From positions 1-12,067 of the forward strand of contig DASSNT010000068.1 in the NCBI GenBank assembly GCA_035701285.1: DNA of 12,067 nucleotides, in the 5' to 3' direction. The notes under the pieces are model-generated. The model saw nothing but the letters and a program-made list of their open reading frames with translations, did not search any database and was not told the DNA's origin. The translations under genes and the position numbers were made by a program. Below are positions 1 to 7,080 of the stretch, one piece after another; within the stretch, counting starts at the first letter, position 1, and every line of letters begins with the position of its first letter. The stretch comes from DASSBR01 sp035701285. Lineage in GTDB: Bacteria > Pseudomonadota > Gammaproteobacteria > Natronospirales > DASSBR01.

Positions 1-483
1 GACAAACACCGGGTCGTAGCCGAAGCCGCTGTCGCCGGCCGGCTCCATCGCGATGCGGCCGTTCCAGCTGCCCTCGAAAATAAGCGGGGAGGGATCGTCG
101 CCGTGGCGCATCAGCACGAGCACGCAGCGGAAGCGGGCGCCGCGTTCCGCCTCCGGCCGGTCGCCCAGCGCGTCTAGAAGTTTTTCCACGTTGGCCTGGT
201 CATCGGCCGCCGGCCCGGCATAGCGGGCCGAATAGATCCCCGGCGCGCCATTCAGCGCCTCGACTTCCAGGCCGGAATCGTCGGCAAGCGCCGGCAGGCC
301 GGTCGCTTTCGCCGCGTAACGAGCCTTGAGGATCGCATTTTCGACGAAGGTCAGGCCGGTTTCTTCCGCTGATTCGAGGTTAAAAGCGCTTTGCGGCAGT
401 ACCTCCACGCCCGACAGCAACTCGCGAATCTCGCCGAGTTTGCCGCGATTGCCGGTGGCGATGACCAGGCGGTCGAAGGTCAC
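1..483 (-). CDS. rdgB: RdgB/HAM1 non-canonical purine NTP pyrophosphatase (3' end outside window)
   Basis: This family hydrolyses dITP, XTP and dITP-like nucleotides to monophosphate plus pyrophosphate in the cytoplasm, which keeps deaminated purines out of DNA and RNA. Reading the minus strand from a GTG at 483 gives 161 codons open to the window edge. The usual length is about 195-200 residues, so roughly the last fifth is missing. Visible family motifs are the nucleotide-binding ATGNRGKLGEI (9-19), FVENAILKAR (46-55), ADDSGLEVEALNGAPGIYSA (67-86, with the catalytic-type Asp pair 68/69) and FGYDPVF (154-160). The GTG start overlaps the rph stop as GTGA, a classic translational-coupling arrangement, and no better start lies nearby. 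The pairing with rph is widespread in proteobacteria. The family assignment is firm; the GTG start is inferred from the overlap. Confidence 0.95.
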   Translation of the reverse strand, partial: MTFDRLVIATGNRGKLGEIRELLSGVEVLPQSAFNLESAEETGLTFVENAILKARYAAKATGLPALADDSGLEVEALNGAPGIYSARYAGPAADDQANVEKLLDALGDRPEAERGARFRCVLVLMRHGDDPSPLIFEGSWNGRIAMEPAGDSGFGYDPVFV

Positions 484-1196
484 GACGCCAGCGCCTCGGC
501 CTGAATCTGATGCAGCCGACGGATGCCGTCGCTGGCAAGATCGAGCAACCGGTCGAGTTCCTCGCGCCGAAAGGCATGTCCTTCGGCCGTGCCCTGGACT
601 TCGATGAACGCGCCGGCGTCGTTCATCACCACGTTCATGTCGGTTTCGGCCTGCGAATCCTCGGCGTAGTCGAGATCGAGCACCGGCTCGCCGCCGACGA
701 TGCCGACCGAGATGGCCGCGATCGCGCCGTGAATCGGGTTGCGCTTGATCTGCTTCTTCTTCGCCAGCCCGTTTATGGCATCGACTAGCGCCACATAGGC
801 GCCGGTGATGGCCGCGGTGCGCGTGCCGCCGTCTGCCTGAATGACGTCGCAGTCGAGAATGATGGTGCGCTCGCCGAGCGCTTCGAGATCGGCGACCGCG
901 CGCAGCGAGCGGCCGATCAGGCGCTGAATTTCCTGGGTGCGGCCGCTCTGTTTGCCGCGCGCCGCTTCACGGCCGCCGCGCGTATGCGTCGCGCGCGGCA
1001 GCATGCCGTACTCGGCAGTGATCCAGCCCTGGTTCTTGCCCTTCAGGAACGGTGGAACCCGTTCCTCGACGCTGGCCGTGCACAGCACGCGGGTGGCGCC
1101 GAACTCGATGAGCACCGAGCCTTCGGCGTGCTTGGTGTAGTGGCGGGTGAGGCGGATCGGACGCAGTTCGTCTTGCGCGCGCTGGCTGGGTCGCAT
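480..1196 (-). CDS. rph: Ribonuclease PH
   Basis: RNase PH is a phosphorolytic 3'-5' exoribonuclease that trims the 3' ends of tRNA precursors and other stable RNAs. The 238-residue product matches the usual length of about 238-240. It shows the N-terminal RPSQRAQDELRPI segment, the phosphate-binding GRTQEIQRLIGR block (85-96, with Arg86), the active-site ADGGTRTAAITGAY block (121-134), DLDYAEDS (174-181) and the conserved EVQGTAEG (199-206). It lies downstream of the EAL gene with about 30 nt between them and overlaps rdgB by 4 nt. An AAGGA Shine-Dalgarno sits 5 nt before the ATG. That SD lies inside the 3' arm of a perfect hairpin (separate entry), so initiation may depend on translation of the upstream gene. 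Nothing suggests truncation or loss of activity. Confidence 0.98.
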   Translation of the reverse strand: MRPSQRAQDELRPIRLTRHYTKHAEGSVLIEFGATRVLCTASVEERVPPFLKGKNQGWITAEYGMLPRATHTRGGREAARGKQSGRTQEIQRLIGRSLRAVADLEALGERTIILDCDVIQADGGTRTAAITGAYVALVDAINGLAKKKQIKRNPIHGAIAAISVGIVGGEPVLDLDYAEDSQAETDMNVVMNDAGAFIEVQGTAEGHAFRREELDRLLDLASDGIRRLHQIQAEALAS

Positions 1197-1200
1197 GGTG

Positions 1201-1223
1201 GTCCTTACGATGAATGTAAGGAC
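1201..1223 (-). promoter_or_regulatory. Intercistronic stem-loop covering the rph Shine-Dalgarno
   Basis: GTCCTTAC and GTAAGGAC are perfectly complementary 8-bp arms around a 7-nt loop. The hairpin begins 3 nt after the TAA of the EAL gene and ends 4 nt before the rph ATG. On the minus-strand mRNA the 3' arm contains AAGGA, the only plausible rph ribosome-binding site. The arms and position are read directly from the sequence. Control of rph by ribosomes finishing the EAL gene is inference. Confidence 0.7.
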
Positions 1224-1226
1224 GGA

Positions 1227-2525
1227 TTATACCTGCCAGCCGTTGCGATGCCGTTCGAGAAATTCGAGAAATTCCTTGTGCGGCATCGGTTCGGCGAGGT
1301 AGTAGCCCTGCACCATGTCGCACCCCAGTTCGCGCAGGGCGTCGAGCGTCTGCTGGCTGGTGACGCCTTCGGAGACGACCTGCAGGTCGAATTTGTGCGC
1401 GAGGCCGATCAGCGACTCGACGATGTCGCGGTCCTTGCCGTGCTCAAGCATGGTCACGACGAAGCACTTGTCGATTTTTACCTCGCGCGCCGGCAGGTCC
1501 CGGAAGTAGGCGAACGACGAGTAGCCGGTGCCGAAGTCGTCGATCGATACGTGGACGCCCATTTGGTGGAGCTGTTTCAGCGTGGTGTAGCTGGCATCCA
1601 GTTCGCGCATCAGCGCGGTCTCGGTGATTTCCAGCACCAGGCGGTCCGGGCTGATGCCCCAGATGCCCAGCGCGCTGGCGGTGAGGCCGGCGAATTCCGG
1701 GTCGCTCAGCAGCACGGCGGAAATATTGACGCCAATGCGCAGCGGTACGGGCTGCGTCGGCCATTGCGCGGCGCGTTGCAGCGCCATGTTGAGTGCGCTC
1801 CAGGTCAGCGGCCGGATCTGGCTGCTTTGCTCGGCGGCGTCGATGAAAAAGTTCGGCGTCAGAAAACCGCGCAGCGGATGGTGCCAGCGCATCAGGCCTT
1901 CGGCGCCGCAGATCATATTGGTCTGGAGGTCGAGTTGCGGCTGGAAATAGAGTTCGAACTCGCTGTGCTCGATCGCTTCGGACAGTTCCGACTCGATATC
2001 CCAGGCGGCCGTCGTGGCCAGCGCGGCGGCATCCTCGTAGGCCGCGTAGCTCGCGCGGCTGTCCTCGGCGCCGGCCAGTGCCAACTCGGCACGCTGCAGC
2101 AGTTGAACGCCTTCGGTCGCGTCACCGGCGAATGTGCCGATGCCGATGGTCACGGCGATGTTGTGCAGCGTGGCGCCGATCTGGAATGGCTCGGCGACCG
2201 TGCTCAGCACCTTGTTGGCGGCCAGTTCGGCGTGCCCGCGATTGGACAGGTTCGGCAGGATCAGCGCGTATTCGTCGTCGGCGATCAGGTGAACTTCGTC
2301 GTGTTTGCGCGCCATGCCGCGCAGCCGATCGCCCAGTTCAGCGACGATTTTGCAGTGAACGGCGTGTCCGAAGGTGGCGTTGACGCGATGCAGGTTTTGC
2401 GCCCGAACCACCAGCAGCCCCAGCGTGCGCTGCCCGGCGTTGGCCGCGACGGCCTGGTCGAGCCGTACGGTGAAGGCCTCGCGGCTAATGCGTCCTATGG
2501 CCGCTTCGGCATTCAACATGTGCAC
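1227..2525 (-). CDS. Degenerate-GGDEF plus EAL cyclic-di-GMP phosphodiesterase
   Basis: The 432-residue soluble protein has two domains. Residues about 30-165 resemble a GGDEF diguanylate cyclase, but the signature position reads ADDEY (82-86), so cyclase activity is unlikely. Residues about 180-425 form an EAL phosphodiesterase domain. It keeps the metal and catalytic set: Glu209 in EGLMRW (an EGL variant of EAL), Asn267 in NIS, Glu299 in LEITET, Asp329/Asp330 in DDFGTGYSS, Lys350 in VKID, Glu386 in SEGV and Gln406 in QGYYL. Hydrolysis of c-di-GMP to pGpG is therefore likely. No transmembrane segment or recognised sensor domain is visible. The GTG at 2525 lies 2 nt past the HD-GYP stop; an in-frame ATG at 2519 is the alternative start. 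This close spacing suggests coupled translation with the HD-GYP protein and a shared role in c-di-GMP turnover. Confidence 0.93.
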   Translation of the reverse strand: MHMLNAEAAIGRISREAFTVRLDQAVAANAGQRTLGLLVVRAQNLHRVNATFGHAVHCKIVAELGDRLRGMARKHDEVHLIADDEYALILPNLSNRGHAELAANKVLSTVAEPFQIGATLHNIAVTIGIGTFAGDATEGVQLLQRAELALAGAEDSRASYAAYEDAAALATTAAWDIESELSEAIEHSEFELYFQPQLDLQTNMICGAEGLMRWHHPLRGFLTPNFFIDAAEQSSQIRPLTWSALNMALQRAAQWPTQPVPLRIGVNISAVLLSDPEFAGLTASALGIWGISPDRLVLEITETALMRELDASYTTLKQLHQMGVHVSIDDFGTGYSSFAYFRDLPAREVKIDKCFVVTMLEHGKDRDIVESLIGLAHKFDLQVVSEGVTSQQTLDALRELGCDMVQGYYLAEPMPHKEFLEFLERHRNGWQV

Positions 2526-2527
2526 CG

Positions 2528-3796
2528 TTACAGGTAGAGTTCGGCCGGATCGATGCCGTAGGCGCCCGCTTCGAGACTGCTGACGATGCGCAGTTCCTCG
2601 CCAGAACGGTGCTCGCTCTGCATCAGCAGATCGACCGCTTCAAAAGCCTCGAGTCGTTCCTTGGCGGCGTTCATGATGACGATGATCTTCGGCTGCAGGC
2701 GCCGTGTGCGGTTCTGCTCGATGACCACGCCGACTTCGCCGCTGTTCAGCTCCACCAGCGTGCCGGTGGGATAGACGCCGATCGCCTGGACGAACTGGTC
2801 GGCGATTTCCGACTGGAACTCGCGACCGCGCATCTGGTGCAGCTTTTCGATCGCCTGAATCGACGACAGCGCCGGGGTTCCGTTATACGGCTTGATGCTT
2901 TCCTGGTACCAGTCGACGATGCAGGCCATCCGGGCGAACACCGGGATGTCGGTGCCGCGCAGGCCGTTCGGGTAGCCGCTGCCGTCGAAATGTTCGTGGT
3001 GTGCCCACACGCCGGCCACCACCTGCTGATTGATATCCGGCGTCTTTTGCAGAATTTCGACGCTATGGTCGACATGGCGCCGGAGCAGTTCGTTGTCTTC
3101 CGGCGACAGCGGCGGCTTGCGCGTGATCAGGCCCGGCGGCAATCGGCTTTTGCCGACGTCGAACAGCAGGCCGACCATCGCAAGGTCTTCCAGGACCGCG
3201 CGGTCCAGTCCCAGCGAACGGCCGAAGATGATCATCCAGACCGAACAGTTGATGGCGTGCTGGTAGATCAGCGACTGGCGCTCGCGCAATTGCGTCAGCC
3301 AGGCCATCGCGTCGGGGTTGCGCAGAATGCTGTCGACCATCGAGTCGAGCGCCTCGCGCAGCGCCACGCAGTCGATCGCCTTGCCCTCGCGGGCGGCGCT
3401 CATGATGTCGTTGACTACGGAGGTCACCTGGCGGCGCACCTGCTTGGCCTCCGCCAGCTCCTCCTGCATCGGCACCGCGTCCTGGTAGCGGCCGCGGCGC
3501 GGCTTGATGCTGTCGACGGCCGGGGCCGCGCGGAAGCTCGCGCGCATCGTCTGGTCCGGCGCACTGGCGGCCTCGGCAGGCGCCCGCGGCGGCGCCCGGT
3601 CTACCGGGGGCGCGCCCAGCTCGATATCGATGTATACGTACTGGCAATGGCGCGCCAGCTCGTCAATCTCGTCATTCGAGCGGATGGTGAAGCCCTGGAA
3701 CAGGAACGGCGTATCCAGCCACGGCCGGTCCAGTTCCGCGACATACATGCCGGGCTTGAGATCCTGAACCTTGAGCTTGACCAATGAGAGCGGCAT
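2528..3796 (-). CDS. DUF3391 plus degenerate HD-GYP domain protein
   Basis: The 422-residue soluble protein starts with a DUF3391-like segment (about 3-60, with the LKPGMYVAELDRPW motif). A Pro/Ala-rich linker (about 61-95) follows, then an HD-GYP phosphodiesterase-type domain (about 120-345) and a C-terminal extension. The GYP part is intact: HHEHFDGSGYP at 266-276, with His241 preceding it in the HxxxSxEIL helix. The HD dyad itself reads LLFDVGK (210-216), so His is replaced by Phe212 while Asp213 is kept. The canonical VADxYDAMTSDRPYR block is also divergent (IVDWYQESIKPYNG, 293-306). Canonical members linearise c-di-GMP using a two- or three-iron centre. This one may have altered or no activity and may instead bind c-di-GMP or partner proteins. 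It is first in the minus-strand series and is probably co-transcribed with the EAL gene. The SD before its ATG is weak (a GAAAAGA-like stretch). Confidence 0.92.
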   Translation of the reverse strand: MPLSLVKLKVQDLKPGMYVAELDRPWLDTPFLFQGFTIRSNDEIDELARHCQYVYIDIELGAPPVDRAPPRAPAEAASAPDQTMRASFRAAPAVDSIKPRRGRYQDAVPMQEELAEAKQVRRQVTSVVNDIMSAAREGKAIDCVALREALDSMVDSILRNPDAMAWLTQLRERQSLIYQHAINCSVWMIIFGRSLGLDRAVLEDLAMVGLLFDVGKSRLPPGLITRKPPLSPEDNELLRRHVDHSVEILQKTPDINQQVVAGVWAHHEHFDGSGYPNGLRGTDIPVFARMACIVDWYQESIKPYNGTPALSSIQAIEKLHQMRGREFQSEIADQFVQAIGVYPTGTLVELNSGEVGVVIEQNRTRRLQPKIIVIMNAAKERLEAFEAVDLLMQSEHRSGEELRIVSSLEAGAYGIDPAELYL

Positions 3797-3957
3797 ACAG
3801 TGTCTTTTCTACCAGTAAAAAGGGTTTACACCATGTTCTTTTAACAAATCCTGAAGATTTATGGAACAGGTTTATCCGAAAGAATATAGAACAGATTCAT
3901 TTTCGCTATTACCCCGGTAATCGCTCCAGACCGGGTTTTTGGCCAGGCGGTTAACCT
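3797..3957. other. AT-richer intergenic region between comF and the HD-GYP gene
   Basis: This 161-bp stretch is clearly richer in A+T than its neighbours and must hold the leader of the HD-GYP gene. I see GTTC/GAAC words recurring around 3834, 3863 and 3889 but no -35/-10 pair good enough to assign. It also contains the GC-rich inverted repeat listed separately. No gene is visible. Confidence 0.5.
3913..3940 (+). terminator. Weak GC-rich hairpin with T-run, downstream of comF
   Basis: CCCGGT (3913-3918) pairs with ACCGGG (3930-3935) across an 11-nt loop, and TTTTT follows on the plus strand. The T-run faces the plus strand, while comF ends just to the right reading the other way. On the comF transcript the hairpin forms but lacks a U-tract. 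It could weakly separate comF from the HD-GYP gene or stop antisense transcription. The structure is seen; the function is doubtful. Confidence 0.3.
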
Positions 3958-4656
3958 CTATGCCCGAGCGGGGCTCCAGAGCAGCACACTCGAAGCCCCC
4001 GCCGCCAGCAATGTCCTGGCCAATTCGCCGGCGGTCGCGCCGGTGGTAACGACGTCGTCAACCACCGCCCAGCGTCCGGCCGGCAACGGGCCGCACGCGC
4101 TGAACGCCCCGCGGATATTCGTCTGGCGGGCTGCCGCGGAGAGCGACGATTGCGCCTCCGTATCGCGGCGACGCTCGCAGATATCCGTCACGACCGGCAG
4201 ATCGAGCCGCGCGCCGACTGCACGCGCGATTTCGGCGGCCTGGTTGAAGCCCCGGCTGCGCACCCGCCGGGGATGCAGCGGGACCGGCACGATCGCCTCC
4301 GGCAGCCGGTCCCCATGGCGGCGCTCGATCTGCTCGGCCAGCAGCAGCCCCAGCTCGCGGGCATAGCCCAGCCTGCCGTGAAACTTCAGCTTGACCAGCA
4401 GCCGGTCGACCGGGAACCGGTAGTGAAACGCGCACAGGGCGGCCTCGAACGGCGGCGGCGTGCGCAGGCAGCGCCCACAGGTGGCACTGCTACTCGGCGA
4501 CGCCGTCGGCAGCGGCGTTCCGCAGCGATCGCAGGCGCAATCGTTCCAGGGCAGCTCGGCGCGGCAGGCGTCGCAGCACGCCGCCGCACCGGCGGACCCG
4601 CCGCACAGCAGGCATCGCCGCGGGAAATGTACAAATTTACGCCAGATGTTTACCAA
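3958..4656 (-). CDS. comF: ComF family phosphoribosyltransferase-like protein
   Basis: ComF/GntX-type proteins carry an N-terminal zinc ribbon and a type-I phosphoribosyltransferase fold. In naturally competent bacteria they support DNA uptake, probably on the cytoplasmic side, but many non-competent species keep them next to bioB. The 232-residue product has a Cys-rich N-terminus (C15, C18, C27/C28, C31, C40, C42, C45, C60, C63). It then has PVPLHPRRVRSRGFNQA (124-140) and the PRPP-loop VVDDVVTTGAT (198-208). The start appears to be TTG at 4656. The frame is open only to a TAG about 40 nt upstream and no ATG or GTG occurs between, nor in the first dozen codons downstream. No strong SD is visible, so expression may be low. 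The gene is divergent from bioB, and the bioB promoter lies just beyond its start. Confidence 0.92.
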   Translation of the reverse strand: MVNIWRKFVHFPRRCLLCGGSAGAAACCDACRAELPWNDCACDRCGTPLPTASPSSSATCGRCLRTPPPFEAALCAFHYRFPVDRLLVKLKFHGRLGYARELGLLLAEQIERRHGDRLPEAIVPVPLHPRRVRSRGFNQAAEIARAVGARLDLPVVTDICERRRDTEAQSSLSAAARQTNIRGAFSACGPLPAGRWAVVDDVVTTGATAGELARTLLAAGASSVLLWSPARA

Positions 4657-4671
4657 GGCAAGGTATCCAGG

Positions 4672-4699
4672 TTGACAGCAACCTGCGTCCGGCTACACT
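4672..4699 (+). promoter_or_regulatory. Candidate sigma-70 promoter of the bio cluster
   Basis: A consensus TTGACA (4672-4677) is followed after 16 bp by TACACT (4694-4699). This gives a short leader of about 30 nt before the bioB ATG, which has a good AAGGAA ribosome-binding site 6 nt upstream. It is the only good promoter-like pair before bioB. No convincing BirA operator overlaps it. Confidence 0.6.
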
Positions 4700-4736
4700 T
4701 GGCCGGCCGCTGTCTGCTGTAATCAAGGAATCCCGA

Positions 4737-5711
4737 ATGAATGCCGTGCCGCAAGTCGACTCCGACATCCGCCACGATTGGACCCGGCCCGAGATCGAGG
4801 CGCTGTTCGCGCTGCCGTTCAACGATCTGCTGTTTCGCGCGCAAAGCGTGCACCGCCGCTACTTCGACCCGAACGCGGTGCAGGTCAGCACGCTGTTGAG
4901 CGTCAAGACCGGCGCCTGCCCGGAAGACTGCAAGTATTGCCCCCAGAGCGTACGTTACCACACGGGTGTCGAAGCGGAAGCCCTGATGGACGTCGAAACC
5001 GTCCGCGAGCGGGCGCAGGCTGCGAGGGCAGCCGGCGCGACGCGCTTCTGCATGGGTGCCGCCTACCGCCACCCGAAAGACCGCGACATCGAGAAAATAG
5101 TTGCCATGATCGAGGCGGTTAACGAGCTCGGCATGGAGAGCTGCGCGACGCTCGGCATGCTGACGCCCGCGCAGGCGAAGCGCCTCGCCGACGCCGGCCT
5201 CGACTACTACAACCACAACCTCGACACGTCCGAATCCCACTACGGCGACATCATCACCACGCGCACCTATCAGGACCGCCTCGACACGCTCGGCAACGTG
5301 CGCGAAGCCGGCATGAGCGTCTGCTGCGGCGGCATCGTCGGCATCGGCGAAACCGTTGCCGACCGCGCCGCGATGCTGCACACGCTGGCAACCTTGCCGG
5401 CGCACCCCGAAAGCGTGCCCATCAACCGGCTGGTCAAGGTCGAAGGCACGCCGCTCGCCAGTGCCGACGACGTCGACCCGTTCGACTTCGTGCGCATGAT
5501 TGCCGTCGCCCGCATCCTGATGCCCAGGTCGCACGTGCGCCTGTCGGCGGGCCGCAACGACATGAACGACGAACTGCAGGCGCTGTGTTTCTTCGCCGGT
5601 GCCAACTCGATCTTCTACGGCGAAAAGCTGCTGACCACACCCAACCCGGAGGCTAATGACGACATGCAGCTGTTCGACCGCCTGGGGCTGACGCCCGAGC
5701 CGATGCTGTAG
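4737..5711 (+). CDS. bioB: Biotin synthase (radical SAM)
   Basis: BioB inserts sulfur into dethiobiotin to form biotin, the last step of the pathway, using a SAM-binding [4Fe-4S] cluster and a sacrificial [2Fe-2S] cluster. The 324-residue protein shows the radical-SAM triad in ACPEDCKYC (C61, C65, C68). It also shows the expected [2Fe-2S] ligands by alignment to E. coli BioB: C105 (FCMGAAY), C136 (SCATLGM), C196 (VCCGGIVG) and R268 (VRLSAGR). YNHNLDTS (158-165) is the conserved substrate-binding segment. The length is slightly under the E. coli protein (346). The ATG is supported by AAGGAA. The TAG stop is itself part of a palindromic repeat (5707-5765), so the exact C-terminus may have been set by that repeat. 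Confidence 0.98.
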   Translation: MNAVPQVDSDIRHDWTRPEIEALFALPFNDLLFRAQSVHRRYFDPNAVQVSTLLSVKTGACPEDCKYCPQSVRYHTGVEAEALMDVETVRERAQAARAAGATRFCMGAAYRHPKDRDIEKIVAMIEAVNELGMESCATLGMLTPAQAKRLADAGLDYYNHNLDTSESHYGDIITTRTYQDRLDTLGNVREAGMSVCCGGIVGIGETVADRAAMLHTLATLPAHPESVPINRLVKVEGTPLASADDVDPFDFVRMIAVARILMPRSHVRLSAGRNDMNDELQALCFFAGANSIFYGEKLLTTPNPEANDDMQLFDRLGLTPEPML

Positions 5712-5765
5712 GAGCGGCCGCCGGCCGCGATTATTATTGAATCGCGAGCAGCGCTCGCTCCTACG
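5707..5765. repeat. REPIN-like pair of inverted REP sequences between bioB and bioF
   Basis: Each end begins GTAGGAGCG when read inwards. The left unit runs GTAGGAGCGGCCGCCGGCC and ends GCGATT. The right unit, on the minus strand, runs GTAGGAGCGAGCGCTGCTCG and ends GCGATT. Each unit folds as a GC-rich hairpin, and the two are separated by a short AT-rich spacer. The pattern matches the RAYT-mobilised REP/REPIN repeats of pseudomonads and relatives. The bioB TAG lies in the left end. Confidence 0.85.
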
Positions 5766-5781
5766 CCGATATCACGACACC

Positions 5782-6981
5782 GTGAAAAATTTCGCCACGA
5801 ACCGGGTCGCGCTGGAAGTGCCACTGAATGAGGCGCTCGCAGCACGTCGCGCTGAAGCCCTCTACCGCAGCCGCCGAATAGCGGAGGGCGCACAAACCGT
5901 ACGCCGCTGCATCGACGGCCGCGAATACTTAAACTTTTGCAGCAACGATTATCTGGGCCTCGCCGCCGAACCGGCACTGGCCGAAGCGTTTCGCACCGGC
6001 GTCAACGAATACGGCACCGGCAGCGGCGCGGCGCACCTGGTCAACGGCCACACTCGCGCACACCACGAACTCGAAGCCGCGCTGGCGGAATTCATCGGCC
6101 GTCCGCGCGCGCTGCTGTTTTCCACCGGCTATATGGCGAACCTGGCCGTAACCGGCGCTCTGTCCGGACGCGGCGACGCAGTCTTCGCCGACCGGCTGAA
6201 TCACGCATCCCTGCTGGACGCGGCGCTGCTGAGCGGCGCGCGCCTGATCCGCTACGGCCACTGCGACGCTGATGCGCTCAAAGCACGGCTTGAAGGTTCG
6301 GAAGCGCCAAACCGGCTGGTGACAACCGACGCCGTATTCAGCATGGATGGCGACAGCGCACCGCTTGCGGAACTGGCGCAGATCGCTGCCGCGCATCGGG
6401 CGTGGCTGATCGCAGACGATGCGCACGGAATCGGCGTCTTAGGCCCGAACGGCCGAGGCAGCATCGCCGCTGCCGCCCTGGGGCTCGACGAAGTGCCGGT
6501 GTTGATGGGTACGCTCGGCAAAGCCTTCGGCACATTTGGCGCCTTTGTCGCCGGCAGCGAAGTGTTGATCGAAACCTTGATTCAACAGGCGCGACCATAC
6601 ATTTACACTACGGCACTGCCGGCCGCGCTGGCCGTGGCGACGCTGAAGGCACTCGAACTGGTACGCGCCGCGGACGATCGGCGCGAGCATCTCGCCGCAC
6701 TGGTTCAGCGCTTTCGCGACGGCGCGCGACAGCTGGGTCTCAATCTGATGCCATCGGCGACACCGATTCAGCCACTGCTGCTTGGTGACGCGGGGCAGGC
6801 AGTTGCGGCGAGCAAGGCTCTGGAGGACGCAGGAATTCTGGTTACGGCAATCAGGCCGCCGACAGTGCCGAAGGGAAGTGCACGACTGCGGATCACTTTT
6901 TCCGCGGCGCATCGTGAGGATGATGTTGATCGGCTGCTTGATGCTTTGGAAGGTATTGTGCCGCCTGCGGCGGCGCGCTGA
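5782..6981 (+). CDS. bioF: 8-amino-7-oxononanoate synthase
   Basis: BioF is a PLP enzyme that condenses pimeloyl-ACP with L-alanine to give KAPA (8-amino-7-oxononanoate), CO2 and free ACP. Numbered from GTG 5782 (399 residues), the visible landmarks are NFCSNDYLGL, the GTGSGAAHLVNGH glycine-rich segment, NHASLLD, DDAHGIG (Asp213 and His215 contacting PLP) and GTLGKAFGTFGAF with the Schiff-base Lys247. The start is uncertain. The open frame extends upstream through the REPIN to a TTG at 5737, but those residues are repeat-derived. GTG 5782 or GTG 5818 (the latter closest to the E. coli N-terminus by alignment) are the realistic choices. Neither has a convincing Shine-Dalgarno, which is unlike bioB, bioC and bioD. 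The family call is very secure; the start is only a preference. Confidence 0.94.
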   Translation: MKNFATNRVALEVPLNEALAARRAEALYRSRRIAEGAQTVRRCIDGREYLNFCSNDYLGLAAEPALAEAFRTGVNEYGTGSGAAHLVNGHTRAHHELEAALAEFIGRPRALLFSTGYMANLAVTGALSGRGDAVFADRLNHASLLDAALLSGARLIRYGHCDADALKARLEGSEAPNRLVTTDAVFSMDGDSAPLAELAQIAAAHRAWLIADDAHGIGVLGPNGRGSIAAAALGLDEVPVLMGTLGKAFGTFGAFVAGSEVLIETLIQQARPYIYTTALPAALAVATLKALELVRAADDRREHLAALVQRFRDGARQLGLNLMPSATPIQPLLLGDAGQAVAASKALEDAGILVTAIRPPTVPKGSARLRITFSAAHREDDVDRLLDALEGIVPPAAAR

Positions 6982-7010
6982 TTGGGTGCCGGGATCCGGC
7001 CCGGCGGCCG

Positions 7011-7038
7011 GCCTACTTTTGTTTTGGCAAAAGTAGGC
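7011..7038. repeat. Perfect 11-bp inverted repeat after bioF
   Basis: GCCTACTTTTG (7011-7021) and CAAAAGTAGGC (7028-7038) are perfect inverted arms around the 6-nt loop TTTTGG. The flanking GC-rich palindrome (GCCGG-GAT-CCGGC at about 6988-7000) and the following CAAAACCATGCTC resemble a dispersed intergenic repeat common in high-GC proteobacteria. That family identification is from memory. The arms are read directly. Confidence 0.7.
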
Positions 7039-7080
7039 AAAACCATGCTCATGGAGCTTGGCCCAAAGTGCAGGGTAAGA

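Noticed and set aside
984..2537. A 517-codon plus-strand open frame opposite rph and the EAL gene
   Set aside because: It is the antisense shadow of two well-recognised genes in high-GC DNA; its translation is low-complexity and lacks any recognisable domain or SD.
2609..3787. A 392-codon plus-strand open frame opposite the HD-GYP gene
   Set aside because: Same antisense effect: rich in His, Arg, Asp and Val with no motif, and the minus-strand frame has clear DUF3391 and HD-GYP signatures.
4628..4656. A possible BirA operator (TGTACAAAT...GTTTACCAA) upstream of bioB
   Set aside because: The halves match TTGTAAACC/GGTTTACAA only loosely, and the site lies upstream of the -35 inside the comF start rather than over the promoter.
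5737..5781. TTG start giving BioF 15 extra residues
   Set aside because: The extension begins inside the right arm of the REPIN and has no counterpart in BioF proteins; no SD precedes it.
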